Shown: positions 33,590 to 45,128 of the stretch, one piece after another
How the letters are laid out: every line of letters starts with the position of its first letter
How positions within the stretch are numbered: the first letter of the stretch is position 1
From: Rutstroemia sp. NJR-2017a BVV2
Taxonomy: Eukaryota; Ascomycota; Leotiomycetes; Helotiales; Rutstroemiaceae
Reading direction: 5' to 3'
DNA length: 64,000 nucleotides
Assembly (NCBI GenBank): GCA_002946415.1
Contig: NJPS01000011.1
Location: forward strand, 682,001-746,000
Notes under the pieces: model-generated
Told to the model about the DNA's origin: nothing
The model's input: only the letters and a program-made list of their open reading frames with translations
Databases searched by the model: none
Position numbers and translations under genes: made by a program

Positions 33590-36035
33590 ATGCTTTTCCG
33601 ACATAGGAGTGGTCTCTTCTTCGCACTAGGTGTACTGCTTGTTTTTTGGGTGCTGTTGAGAGATCATGAAGAGATTGTCAACCGCGTCGTCGAACCTTTT
33701 CAACGGTTAGATACTAATGAATCTGCGGACACGCCAAACGACACCCACTTCGATCAACCGCAGGCCTACTCCTCGTCTAACTTTATTTCCCATCCCTTGA
33801 ACATCGAGGCACAGAAGCCACACGATGTCCTGTATCATCCAGTGCCTTCACCCACTCCCATGAAGACCCTAATCAATCCATCTTCAAGTTTTCTAATCTC
33901 CAAACAACCCCAAAAACCGCCAGCGACTACATCTGCCACAACTCAGACTGCTACTTCAAAGGACCCTTTCCAGATAGAATACCAAAAGCTGGAACTGTAG
34001 GTCAAAGTGCTAAATTGTCGCACAGTCTGCTAAACATTCTTAGGGAACCTAGCGCGGGCATAATGTACGGAAATACGCTCAAAAGTCTGATAGATACTGG
34101 TGCACATACAGATGAGCATGAAAAACCACTGAAGGAGACCAATCGTTCGGTTTGGTATAGCAAGGCAGCACCGCTAGAATACAACCCATACCCGGAGTAC
34201 AACAGCGAAGCTTGGAAAACAGTCAACGAAGGAGAATATGTGGCATGTGAAGGAGCAGAAGGATCGATCAGCAATGTCTTGGCCTTTTCTGGTCACTCAA
34301 AGGCCTTCGCAGACCCGCACATGGGGTCATATCAGCTTTTGGGCATTGACAACAGTTTGTGCTTTGAAAGAGAGACAAGATTGGGGCCATACGGCCATGT
34401 GGAAGCAATTACTGCATTACCAGATACTTCATCATCGGCTGAGAATGCCAAGAGACTGGAAGAATTGCAGATTTCTTTGAAGTGGGAGCAAGTGAATTGG
34501 GGTGATTTACAGGACCGATGCCTCGAGCTCAACCTTGGCCGATATGTCGCCTCTAATGGTCCGCATAGTACTTCCGAAAAGATAAAAATTCAGACCCACA
34601 ATTCTTCATTCCTATGGAATAATTCTCATACCAAAGAGACCAAAAAGCCCAGGAGATTTTCTGGCCCGGTTACCAATCGCGAAGAAACTCAGGCGAAGGA
34701 TGAAGATATGAGTCTCAACAAGCCGGACAGGAACACTTCACCGATTCGCAAAATAAAATCTCGAACAGCCGTTATTATCCGTGCCTATTCAGGCAAGAAA
34801 TGGAATGAAAATGACAAGCAAAATATACGATCAATCATAACAGAACTATCTCTGGGAAGTGGAGGAGAATACCAGGTATTCCTCTTCGTACATATCAAGA
34901 ATAGTTCCAATCCCATTTGGAAAGATTACTCGAACTACTACGACGCCATACAAGAAAATGTCCCAAAAGAGTTTCAAGATATTGCTGTTCTTTGGAACGA
35001 TCAATCAGTGCAAGAACTTTATCCCTCCATCCCAAAGAAGGTCACCAATGTTCATCAATCACAATGGATGCCAGTCCAGCAATTTGCACGAGATTTCCCA
35101 CAATTTGACCATTATTGGAATTGGGAGCTGGATACTAGATACACAGGTCATCATTACGATCTTCTTGAGAAGCTTCGCAAATTCGCTACTGCGCAACCGC
35201 GAAAGTACTTGTGGGAACGGAATGAGAGATATTACATTCCTTCTATTCACGGGAATTTTGACGCTGATTTCAGAAAAAAAGTAGCAAAAGCTTCCGGTAG
35301 GAATACTGTATGGGGAGCACCCATCATCGCAAATGTTACGCCAACTGGTCCATCACCTCCGATTGCAAACCCGGAGCAAGACAACTACGAGTGGGGCGTA
35401 AACGAAGATGCTGATTATATCTCTGTCGCGCCAATGTTTAATCCAAATGGTACAGGTTGGGTAGGGAAAAACGATGTATGGGGGTATGGCGGCCGCAATA
35501 ATACACCTTGTCGGGCTACCATCGTCACACATTCACGAGTAAGCAAGGAACTTCTCAAAGTCATGCACGAGGAAAATCTCAAAGGCAATCATGTTAGCAG
35601 CGAGATGACCCCCCAAACAGTTGCCTTGCTTCACGGACTCAAAGCAGTGTATGCCCCCATGCCAATTTTCTTCGACAGAGCATGGAATGGAACGAGCCTA
35701 GAAAGGTGGTTTAATCCAGGACCTCAGGGGCAGAGCGGGTCGACAGCCGAGAGTCCTTTCGGCTGGGGCAAGGAGAAGCGATTCTTGGGCTCCACTTGGT
35801 ATTATCGAGCCATTCCGCCAGCTCGACTGTACAATAATTGGATGGGATGGGAGGATCATGGTGTAGGCGGTCCAGAGGTTTGTCAACTTTCCAGATATGT
35901 CTTTATATTCTAACCTTTGTGTATTAGTGGGAGAAAGTTCATGGCAGGCCATGTCTTCCTCCTCTCTTACTTCATCCCATCAAGAATGGCGACAAGGTAA
36001 AGCCGGGGCATGCGACAAAGTACGATTTTCCTTAA
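33590..36035 (+). CDS. DUF3405 family type II membrane protein (about 782 aa)
   Basis: The N-terminus has a short cytosolic end (MLFRHRS), one signal-anchor helix (GLFFALGVLLVFWVLL) and a long polar stem, so the bulk faces the Golgi/ER lumen. The DUF3405 core spans about residues 300-760, with landmarks TAVIIRAYSGKKWNENDK, NWELDTRYTGHHYDLLEKL, YEWGVNEDADYISVAPMFNP and the ending GWEDHGVGGPEWEKVHGRP. Proposed exons are 33590-33841, 33889-35877 and 35928-36035. The first intron (33842-33888, 47 nt, weak GTGCCT donor, CTAAT branch) is needed to move from the first frame to the main one. DUF3405 proteins are suspected glycosyltransferases because of their fold and topology, but no activity is established. 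Several sequons (NDT, NGT) fit a lumenal protein. Confidence 0.8.
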
Positions 36036-37219
36036 CTGAACGGTGGCAATAGTAGAGATAGAGAGTAAAGGTGTATATGTTTCGCGGTTAGAGAAACGAT
36101 GTTGAAGTATGAGATCTCACAGCGAAGGCATTTCGGGGTTCTGTGTGATCTAAATGAGATATTTTGTTGGCATCGCTCCTTGCTATTTGCTGGTTGTATG
36201 AATAGAATAAGGGCTTATGCTATAGTGGCCGCATTAGATTCCAAATAATAAATTTACCAAATTCAACGACGGACTCGGACGCCTGCTGCTTAATATTCAA
36301 GGAGAGAGGTATGAATGATAGATGTTCAGATATCTGTTGTCTCCAGGATAAGAGTGACGGGAATATATCTCAAGTTGCAGACGGCTTTTTAATAAAATAC
36401 TGCAACATATTCAAATACTTTATCAGATATTCTTTGGGCTGTGAATTTTCCATCATCGGCAAACAGCAGTGAATTCCAGACGTCAATGCCGCGTTGAAGA
36501 CTGAAGCCAAAAGACCTATACGTTCCACATAGGTGTGAAACTTCAAGGTCACTTAGATATAACTTCGTTTTGTTTTCCCCTGTTCAAAGAGCATGGCAAA
36601 TTATCCGTCTCTCCCCCTTTTATATCCTCCGCTGTCTTTGGCTTTTCGCTTCCCTCTTTTCGCCTAGTGCGACGATCACTAATTACTGCCCGTGCGCCAA
36701 ATCAGACCCTGGTAACATTCGTACCGCATTTTCGAGCTCCAAGCTCCCACGACATCAATTCCACCGACCCCGACCACTTTTCCCTCGAACCCGTCGAATC
36801 GTGCCCCGCGAAACGCGTCTCCTTCCTCAGTAGGTACATCGACTATTGCCCTCAACCGGAACTTGGAGACTTGAAAGAAACGCTTGGCATAAACAGCTTC
36901 CTCGGTGATCAACCGATGCTCGAGGATAAGGTATGCTAAGTGGATGTAGTCTAAAGTTGTCGCATGCTTACGATTTACTAGCTACTACTCTGCCATCGAC
37001 ACGAGAATCTCCTGGTATATTTGCCCTCTACACTATCGATCTCTCAGTCCTCCGCCTCCGTTCGCAACCGCTCCAGCAAGACTGAGCACCGGCAATATCT
37101 CGATCTCTAGACCTCCACCATATTCGTGCAGACTCCCACGCAAGCTCCCCCTCTATACCAAAGAAACCTAAAGAGTCACCTCCACACTCCCTCGCGCCCA
37201 TACATCTGGAGAAGAAGCA
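36036..37219. other. Intergenic and 5' leader of coiled-coil gene
   Basis: No gene supported. A 134-codon frame at 36535-36939 lacks recognisable features, and its end overlaps what looks like a pyrimidine-rich promoter/5' leader (36960-37200) of the downstream gene. Confidence 0.5.
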
Positions 37220-38158
37220 ATGAATTCATACCAAAATTTCGGCGACCCGAACCAAGGCGGCCAGCCTTCAAATTCCCGTCAACCACCGCCCTCGCCCGGT
37301 CAAAATATGGCTCATGCGAATGGTATGAACGGACAAATGACCATGGCCGGTATGGCAGGAATGATAGGCTTTCCCACCCCTGCTGGTCACCAATCAGATC
37401 TCAACTACATCATGCAAATGGTCGAAGAGCTGAGCCGTCTCCTGGCAAACAACCAGAAGATCACCGACGGAATCCTAGAAAAAATCGGAAACGTCCGTCA
37501 ACGCGCCAAAGATCAAAACCTCAGCAACGAAGAACTACTCGCTCTTGTCTCAGAAGAATTAAACAGTGCGTAACCTCCAGCACCCCTTCCCCTCACACCC
37601 GCTAACCCCTCCCCAGACAGTTCCGCCAACCTCGAAAAAGAAGTCTCGACCCTAAGCAAAGCGCTGCAATTCTCCAAAGCCGACGCCGAAGACAACTGGA
37701 AGCTTGTCCTCCACGCCGCCGGCATCCTCGAAGATCTGAAAGAAAAAACGCACGCATACCGCTACCAGCACGAAAAAGACACACTCGCGTGGCACAGCAG
37801 CTACCGGGAGCAGCTGGCGGCCGAGCGCAAAGAGAATCTAGAGCTGCGCTGCCATATCGCGGACATGCAAGCGCACGCGGCGAAAGCGAACGAGTATCTG
37901 AATCAGATGCGGCGATACGCGAGCGAGCATCGCATTATCAATGAGCTGGAGACGCAGGTGCAGCGGTACAAGGAGGAGCGGAATTTTTGGAAACGCATGG
38001 CGTGTCCGGGGCTGGTGGACGATCCGAGTGAGTGGAGTGAGGGGGAGGAGGATGCGAGGGGGGAGATTCCGGAGGAGCAGAAGAGGAGGTTGGCTGGGTT
38101 GATTGCGAAGAGGGAGGAGATGGGGCATATTTTGGGGTCGGCGCCGGGGGAGTCTTAG
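37220..38158 (+). CDS. Coiled-coil protein, possible STRIPAK-associated factor (295 aa)
   Basis: Exons 37220-37565 and 37617-38158 join across a 51-nt intron (GTGCGT...CCCCAG) to 296 codons. The N-terminal 60 residues are Gln/Asn/Pro/Gly/Met-rich and probably disordered. From about residue 65 the chain is almost continuous amphipathic helix (MQMVEELSRLLANNQKITDG; ENLELRCHIADMQAHAAKAN; NELETQVQRYKEERNFWKR), predicted coiled coil. A conserved-looking patch MACPGLVDDPSEWSEGEED follows. The overall layout recalls the small coiled-coil SIKE/FGFR1OP2-type subunits of STRIPAK (fungal SCI1), but the similarity is weak by eye and I would not assign a symbol. No membrane segment or catalytic motif. Confidence 0.75.
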
Positions 38159-39213
38159 GTTGGTGGGCGCTTAATGTAAGTGTTGATATTGTATAGTTGA
38201 TTATTAGGCTTTGCAAGTGCAAAGTGATAAGTTCCTGGGACGGAAAAGAGAGATCAAGAGGGGCGATCTGTCATGATGATGACTATTTTCATGATACGGA
38301 TGAATGAATAGATGTATGGACGTCTTACGGAAAAGAGATGGCTGGCGGTGGGCTTCTGTTTTTCTTCCTCCACATTTACATTGGCGTACATGGCGCAACG
38401 GCATCGCAGGGTATGGCATGGCATGGCGTGGATAATACCCGGAAAATCTAGCAAAATCGAATTTTTGACTTGGATGAATGCATGAATGAACAAAGAGATT
38501 GAAGCAAGATGAATGAATAAATGATTGGGAGAATTAAAGAGGGAATTGAAGCAAGATGAATGAAACATAAACACAGGTTGTCATCTTTTCTCGTGACGAA
38601 GTAAATTGATAGTATCTTTCCTATTCTGTAGGATTCTTTTTCATCCCTCGGGTAGTATGGCTTTCAGATGCATCAATCTAGGAGTTGGTTGGAGTGGTGG
38701 GCATGGACAGGAAGAAAGCAAGAAAGAAAGAAAGGAAGGAGCGGGATTGGTCAGGCAGGATAGGATAGGATAGGATAGGATGGAGATGGTACTTTTACGG
38801 TATACTTGGTGGTGAGTATTCAGTTAAAGGGGCGAGAGCAAATCGGAATAGGACTAGAAGATTGAGGGCTTCGGCTTGTTTAAGAGCTGGGTATATACGA
38901 GAGAAAGAGACGAAGGGAGGGAGACAGAAATAGAAATACAGGCAAGTATAGTAGTAGTAGAGGTTCCAGCTGTTTAGATTCATTGTGAGAATATGCGAGG
39001 CTAGGTACAAGTTCAAGTGCTCGAAGCGGTGTAGCTAAGAGCAAAATCTTATATGGCAACTATCAGCATCACTTGTAGCAAAGTAGAAGTATCTATCTCC
39101 CTTTCGGATTTTCCATCCTGCGTTTATCTTTTCTCTCCTTTCGTCCATCCCAGTCTCAACCAGCAATTTAAATCTCTGCATCTCTCCCCGGATTTATAAA
39201 CCTACAATCCCTA
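38159..39213. other. Convergent 3' region with simple repeats
   Basis: Lies between the 3' ends of the coiled-coil gene (+) and the OB-fold gene (-). Contains GAAAG/GGAAGGA runs (about 38710-38740) and a GGATA tandem run (38758-38781). Repeated GAATGAATGA tracts occur at 38470-38570. No gene was found. Confidence 0.6.
38758..38781. repeat. AGGAT pentanucleotide tandem repeat
   Basis: AGGATAGGATAGGATAGGATAGGATGG: about five copies of a 5-bp unit. Simple sequence. Confidence 0.85.
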
Positions 39214-41798
39214 TTACATCTTCATCCCCAGCACACACAATTTCCCCACAACCTGCATCTCCCCTTTCCCATCCCCATCCCCATCCCCATCCCCATCCTC
39301 CCTACCAACCACTTTCTCCCCATCCCCACCCATTCCCTCCTCCTCCCCCCCCTCCCCCTCCCCAACCCAACCCACCCAAAAACTCCCCCTCATCCCCCTC
39401 AACCTCTCCTCCAACTCCAAACACCCATCCACCCCCAACAAACACACATCCTCCATTTTCCGCCCTAGCAAATCTTCCCACGCGCGCGGCGCCCACATCA
39501 GGTCTTTTGCGCGTATACTTCCAGTTTCGTCGAGGAGAGTACCGACGATGTGGGGGTTGAGGGTGAAGGAGAGGGGGGTGTGGCAGTGGGGGCAGGGGAG
39601 GGGGGGTAAGGGTGAGTTGGTGTAGTGGGGGGTGGTGCAGCTAGGAGGGAGGAGGGGGGTCAGTTGGGTTGGGTTGGTTGGGTGGGAGGGTTGGTTGGGT
39701 GAGGGAGAGAAGTGTAAGCGGAGAGGGGAAGAGGGGGTTTGGAAAAGAAGGAAGGAAAGTATGGGTAGGTAAAGTATAGTACGTGGGATATAAGAAAAGG
39801 AAGGGAAGGTGCTGAATGAAGTTGGAAGGAACAGTAAAGGAGGAAGATGATGGACGGACTCGGAGAAGGGGGAAACAAAAGAGACATACCATTCTGTATA
39901 CATAAGCATGTTACGGCGGTAATTCTGGACGAGATATACATCTAGGATGATGACACTGATAAATCCTGTGAATGTTTGATGTGGTTCGTCGCGAGCCCTG
40001 GGATTATGTTAGTTGAGTACATGGATAGAGGGTAGATAAGTGCTATGCTGGGGAGGAATAAGTCGGGTAGGATAGACATGAAAAGCTGGAAGGGGTAGAA
40101 GATGACTTGATGAATGAGCGTGACGAACAAGAAGAAAAAACAGAATGGGAAACATAGCGAATAAAGAAGAAAGAAAATAAACAAACCACTCATCCACATC
40201 CGCCAACTTGAACAACGCCGGCCTCGGTCCCTCCCACCCCTCCTCCTCAAACACCCCCTCAGGAACCCTCATCCCCACCCTCTCCCTCCTCCTCTCCCTC
40301 CCCCTCCACCACCTCCTCAACCACCTCGCATCCGCACACTCCGGCTCCACATCCACCCACGTATTCCTCCCCAAACTCAACCCCCCCATCCCTCTAAACC
40401 CCACCTTAAACACCGGCTCCGTAATCAACAGCACCGTCCCCTTCCCCTCCCAACTCTCCAAACTCGAGTTTAGATCCTCCCCCCAGATACTCCACATCAC
40501 ACTCCCCGTATGATCAACCAGCTCCACTTCCCTAACCCTCACACTCCCAATCTCTTTCCCTTCTTTATCTTTCCTCTTCACCGTCTTCGCTGCACCGATA
40601 CCGCCCACGCAGACTAGTATCCGCGCGCCGGGAACTCCGTCCCAGCCGCCGGTTTTCCAACTCTCTAATGTCATTAATCCGTTCAATTCTCTTCCTCCGC
40701 TTCCCCCAGCACCCATCGGGACCCTGCAGACCCTGCGACTGCCCTCGTTCTCCGCCATAATCATGACGCAATCGCTGCGGTTGCGTCCTGGGAACATATT
40801 CGCGTAGACGGAAACTGCGGAACTGGACCCTGTGGATATGGTTGAGCCGGATTCGGACTTTGGGCTTGCGGAAATGAAAGCGGTCCAAATGGAGAGGAGG
40901 GATCCGAGTTGGATGGGGTAGGGAGTTTGGGCGAAGTAGAGTTTGATCTGTTGAGATGAAGTGTTAGTAAGATTATACATGTCTGTGTAGTTATGATTTG
41001 GTGAAGTGCTCTTTCTGGCCCTGTTTGCTGATCTCCAAACTTCCTTTCTTGTTGCTTAGAAGCAGCTTCTGACACTTTCCGTACAGTCAGTGTATGGTCT
41101 CCGTTTGACTTCAAACTCCCACAAATAAAACTCCTCATCTTCAATTTACTCATGCCACGTCTTCACCAATGCGTTTGCTTTTCTCTCCCTCCAACATCCT
41201 TCCCTCAAAACCTCATCATTTATTACCTCTGCCGTTCTTCTCTTCTCTTCAACTATCTTCCCTTCTCCTCAACCCCAACCGACCGCACTCACAAAATAAA
41301 AATCAAACAAAACCCAAATGAAAACCATCAACTCACCCCTACACAACCCCCCTCATCTCCCAGCACCACCGCCACCCACCCCCTCGCCCCCTTCTCCCTC
41401 GTACTCCTCCCCCACCCCACATTCAACGCCTTCACCCTCCCCATAAACCTGACTCCCCTTAGTCCGGGCACCAAATCCGCAATACTCTTTACTTCCTCAT
41501 AAACCTTCTCCCTGCCCTGTGCATCGACCGGTGGATGCCAGCTTTGAGAATCCCATTCTGCGACATCTTGTTGTGTTTCGGATTTGGTGAAGCCGTCGCC
41601 TGGGGCTGGGGGGTTTGGTGGAGTTGTGTTCATGTTTGTGTTCATGTTCGTGTCCATTCTTGTCTTCGGAATACTTCCCTCTCGCTTCGAGCAGTGCTTT
41701 GGGTCACGAATTTGCAGCCGATATGATATAGCTTTGGCGTTAAACCCTGAGGACAAGGAACTGATATCAGCATCAGCTTCAGTGCCCAGATCAGACAC
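39214..41798 (-). CDS. Three-OB-fold ssDNA-binding protein, MEIOB/RPA1-like (about 571 aa)
   Basis: Exons 41798-41337, 40947-40187, 39955-39890 and 39640-39214 join in phase to 572 codons. The introns are unusually long for this window (389, 231 and 249 nt). Domain 1 (about residues 105-200) begins SIADLVPGLRGVRFMGRVKAL, an OB-fold entry like that of RPA. Domain 2 (about 260-390) shows VRVREVELVDHTGSVMWSIWG. Domain 3 carries a zinc ribbon set into an OB fold: Cys430/431 and CPHC at 446-449, then GTLLDETGSIRAKDL. This order (two OB folds, then a third with a zinc ribbon) is that of RPA1 and of the meiotic protein MEIOB; MEIOB is closer in length and lacks the RPA1 N-terminal domain. A Gly/Asp/Glu-rich stretch near the C-terminus is encoded by a CCCCAT repeat. 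A role in meiotic recombination is inferred. Confidence 0.7.
39269..39299. repeat. CCCCAT minisatellite within coding sequence
   Basis: Five to six copies of CCCCAT (plus strand) encode an alternating Asp-Gly run near the C-terminus of the OB-fold protein. Likely length-variable between strains. Confidence 0.85.
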
Positions 41799-42540
41799 CT
41801 CCTAGCTTGCTCTGCACCGATCCCTCAACTCAACTCAACCTTTTCTCCCACTCCAACCCAACACAAATCCTTTCCCCACAAAAGCTCTTCCTCTCCCTTG
41901 AAAGCACACTTGCTCTCAGTAACTGCCTGCCTTGTATTAATAAATCCTTCCGTCCCTTATATCAATCAGTAGTTCCTCTCAAGAGCAGCTCTCCTACTAT
42001 CAAAATCCTCCCTTGTGTCAAAACAAAACCACCAGTCTATCCCAAGGACGATGATGACAAAAATAACGTATTCGACTTCAAGATAAAGACGATTGCATTC
42101 CAGATCATCTGAACAGTAGATGCTGAAATTATTCATCCTGATCGATACGATCGAAAGGAATCCATTTTGTGTAAACTCAATTAAATTAAATATCATGCAT
42201 ATTAAAGCTGAAAGTGAAGTTGGAGGTTGTTGTAGTTGCCCTACGCACTGGCCACTCGTTTTCTTCACTTGTCCGACTTCACATCGACCATGAATGAAAT
42301 AAATTTAAAGATAGCCAAATCACTCATATGGATCGGAGAAAAAACTTCACAAACAGACACGTCCAAGACAAAATAGTGCGAAGTCCAATGTTCTTCAATT
42401 TGTGGAATATTATCCTATCTAAAGAACGAATGCAAGGCCACTTATCGCCCTGAGATAGACAAGAATAACCCCATGTAAACCACCCAATCTGTCAATCAAT
42501 CACCAATTCCCCCATCAGCCAAATCGAAGCCACCACTAAC
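41799..42540. other. Spacer between OB-fold gene promoter and INO1 3' end
   Basis: About 740 bp. Small frames are not convincing. AT-rich segments around 42115-42400 probably include the INO1 polyadenylation region. Confidence 0.6.
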
Positions 42541-44267
42541 TTAGAAAAGCTTATGCTCCAAAGTCATGTCATTCTCAGGTTCGAGGCCAACACAAGCACG
42601 GAAGATGTTAGTCAAAGCACCTCGTTGCTTAGCAAGAGCATTGACAACAGGAGTTCCTGGGGGAGTCAATGGAGCCTTGAGCATGTAGCTGAGAATGCTG
42701 AGAACACTGTGGAAGCTCTTGAAATCCTTGGTAGCAGCACCATCGCTGGAGTGTGCCTTCCATTGAATACGGGTCATCATCTCGGCAATGACAACAAGAT
42801 CAATGATCAATGGAGATGCAAGAAGTGAGTCCTCGCAGACGTTGAAGAGACTAAATTTCGTTAGTGTTGGAATGGATAATGTAAAAGACAATGAAGACTT
42901 ACGAAATGGTTTGATGACCACCCATGAAGATCTCGGCATAGTACTCGTCAAGGGCACGCTTGTTGTCACCAACGGCTGGCATGTACTTGATAACGACACA
43001 ATGATCAGGATGTTCACCCTTCTTGTAGAGAACAGTGTTAGCTGCAACCATGTCATCGACGACGTTGGACTTGGAAATTTCCTTGGAGCGGAATTGCTTT
43101 TGCGAACTGAGGTTCTTTCCATCGTTGTTACCAAGATGGTTGTAACTGGAGATAGCAGTAAGCTTGATACCAGCACTGATCAAGAAGTCGACCAGGGCGG
43201 ATTTCATCTTGGTTTGGCCAGATTTGAAGTCGTCACCACCAATGAAGGCGTTGTGTCTCTCGGCGAGCTCGATGCAACCAGGGACGAAGGTGTTTTGTGG
43301 TGAGCCATTGATGAATGGAGCATTTTCGAGAATGCAAGCAACTGCGAAGACGGTCGAGGGAGAAACCTCTTCGTGTCCATTCTCGATGGCCTTAAGAAGG
43401 TTGTCGGCAGTATCGTTGACACCGTCAATGAGGTCGGCAAAACGTTCAGTATTGGCAGTCCATTGGACAATGACCTTGTCGAGTCCGTTGTTGGCCTTGA
43501 AGTCACTAAGTGAAGAGTTAGTGCATGCTGAATGAAGTCAAGAAAGGTGCGTGCAATGCTTACCGGATATCCTTACGGATCTGCTCGAGATGTTCCAAGG
43601 AAGCCTTGCTACCTGGGAGGATGTTGTCGGCACGGTCTTCCTGGTTGGCAGCGATGAAGTCGGGGTAGTAGATACTGGGAAGAGGAACCATCTCAGACAT
43701 CTCCTTTCTGATTTGTGCCTTCAAGGTTGGCTCAAGAACGCCGGCACGGTCCATCGCAGCAGACAAGTTGAGACCACTGATATCCCATCCACCAATGACA
43801 AGATCGTTAGGGTGAACCATGGGCAAGACATCATGGAAAGGAATGTTGACGTCCTCACCAGTACGTGCGTTGGTGCCCAGTTTCATGGTAGAGCCCATGA
43901 CAACAGAGCCATAGTAGTTAGCTTCACGAGTAGCCTCGCGAGTCTCCCAAGAGAGACGACGTCGGTTAGCAATGATACCAGCAGTGACCGTGGTACCGTT
44001 GTTTCCACCCCAACCAACGAGCATCATACCGGTCTTGGGGATCTTACGATCAACCTTGAAGTCATAGACAGTTTCTTTGGGAGTTGCAACGAACTTGCCG
44101 CCAGCAGTTTCGTTGACAGAGGTAGTACGGTAGCTGTACTTGGAGCGGATCTCGTTCTCAGTGTAGATGACATTTGGAGAGCTGACTGTGAACAAGTCCT
44201 TGTTGGTAGATTGGGTATTCGCACCATTTCCGTTGCTGAAGCTGGTACCGTTTGCGTGAGGAGCCAT
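42541..44267 (-). CDS. INO1: Inositol-3-phosphate synthase (538 aa)
   Basis: Converts glucose 6-phosphate to myo-inositol 3-phosphate, the first and rate-setting step of inositol synthesis; NAD-dependent and cytosolic. Exons 44267-43564, 43505-42903 and 42850-42541 join in phase to 539 codons, close to the 533 of yeast Ino1. The NAD-binding motif is [18 protein letters not shown] (about residue 80). Family signatures include [63 protein letters not shown] and [10 protein letters not shown]. All match the eukaryotic enzyme well. The upstream region carries an imperfect 60-bp direct duplication (listed separately) that may matter for regulation. Confidence 0.98.
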
Positions 44268-44645
44268 CTTGATCAGAAACTCGAAAAGTTCTTGGAAGTT
44301 CTTGTTTTGTGTAGAAAGATGTTTGTAGGAATCTTAGGACTGGTGTAGAAGCTTAGAAGAGCTATGAATGTTTGATTTCGAGTGTCTTGATGGGTAACGA
44401 TGTGTAGACGAAAAGTGTGCAAAGTGATGTGTTTTGTTGAAGAAGGATTCTGTTGTTTGCACGACTTTTTATCTAACAAACGGTGAGTCCGATGCTCCTG
44501 CTGCGGAAGAGCAACGGGCTCCAGCAAACGGATGGTGCGAACTGTTGAAGAACTGTTAGCATGGTGCTTTCTCGCGAGGTTCCTGCTGGAATGGGATATA
44601 TAAGGCATGTAAGAGGAAGGAAAGAACGAGACCATCATGCAAACA

Positions 44646-44787
44646 CCATGACGGAAGTTTGCATCACGGTGATTAAGAGATAAAGTAAACAATGAGCTTT
44701 AGGAAGGAAGGAGGACATCGTGAAATCGCCATGACGAAAAGTCATTGCATCACGGCGATTAAGAGGTAAACAATGAGCTCCAAGGAA
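44646..44787. promoter_or_regulatory. Direct 60-bp duplication in the INO1 upstream region
   Basis: Copy one (44646-44707) and copy two (44729-44787) share CCATGACG, TTGCATCACGG(T/C)GATTAAGAG and TAAACAATGAGCT with small gaps. Copy one contains the palindrome ATCACGGTGAT. CATCGTGAAATC, just before copy two, is one base longer than the yeast inositol element CATGTGAAAT. The block lies 380-520 bp upstream of the INO1 start. A duplicated regulatory module is plausible; function not shown. Confidence 0.6.
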
Positions 44788-45090
44788 AGAAGCTCTGGCA
44801 AATGAATTCAAGCCAAGTATTGCACTTGCGCATGAGGTTATTGCTTGGGAAGGAGCTCGATAGAAGAAGGGAGATTGCATATCAACACTTACGAGTTAAG
44901 TAGATTGGAAAACGTCTTGACGACTTTGGTGATCACACTCGAAAGTGCGATCGAATGTGTGTGTTGGTTTTGGGAGGGATGATTTGGACGTTCGTCTGGC
45001 AATTGAAGATTCGACTATATTGACTGTGGTAGAGGAAGAAGCTTCAGAATCGTGGGGGATGTGAAGTCGTATTTAAATTCTTTCCGCACG

Positions 45091-45126
45091 ATAATCCGAT
45101 AATCCGATAATCCGATAATCCGATAA
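45091..45126. repeat. ATAATCCG octanucleotide tandem repeat
   Basis: Four head-to-tail copies of ATAATCCG followed by ATAAC, about 825 bp upstream of INO1. Short minisatellite. Confidence 0.85.
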
Positions 45127-45128
45127 CA

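Noticed and set aside
36535..36939. 134-codon frame before the coiled-coil gene
   Set aside because: Overlaps a competing frame, has no domain, and grades into the pyrimidine-rich leader of the next gene.
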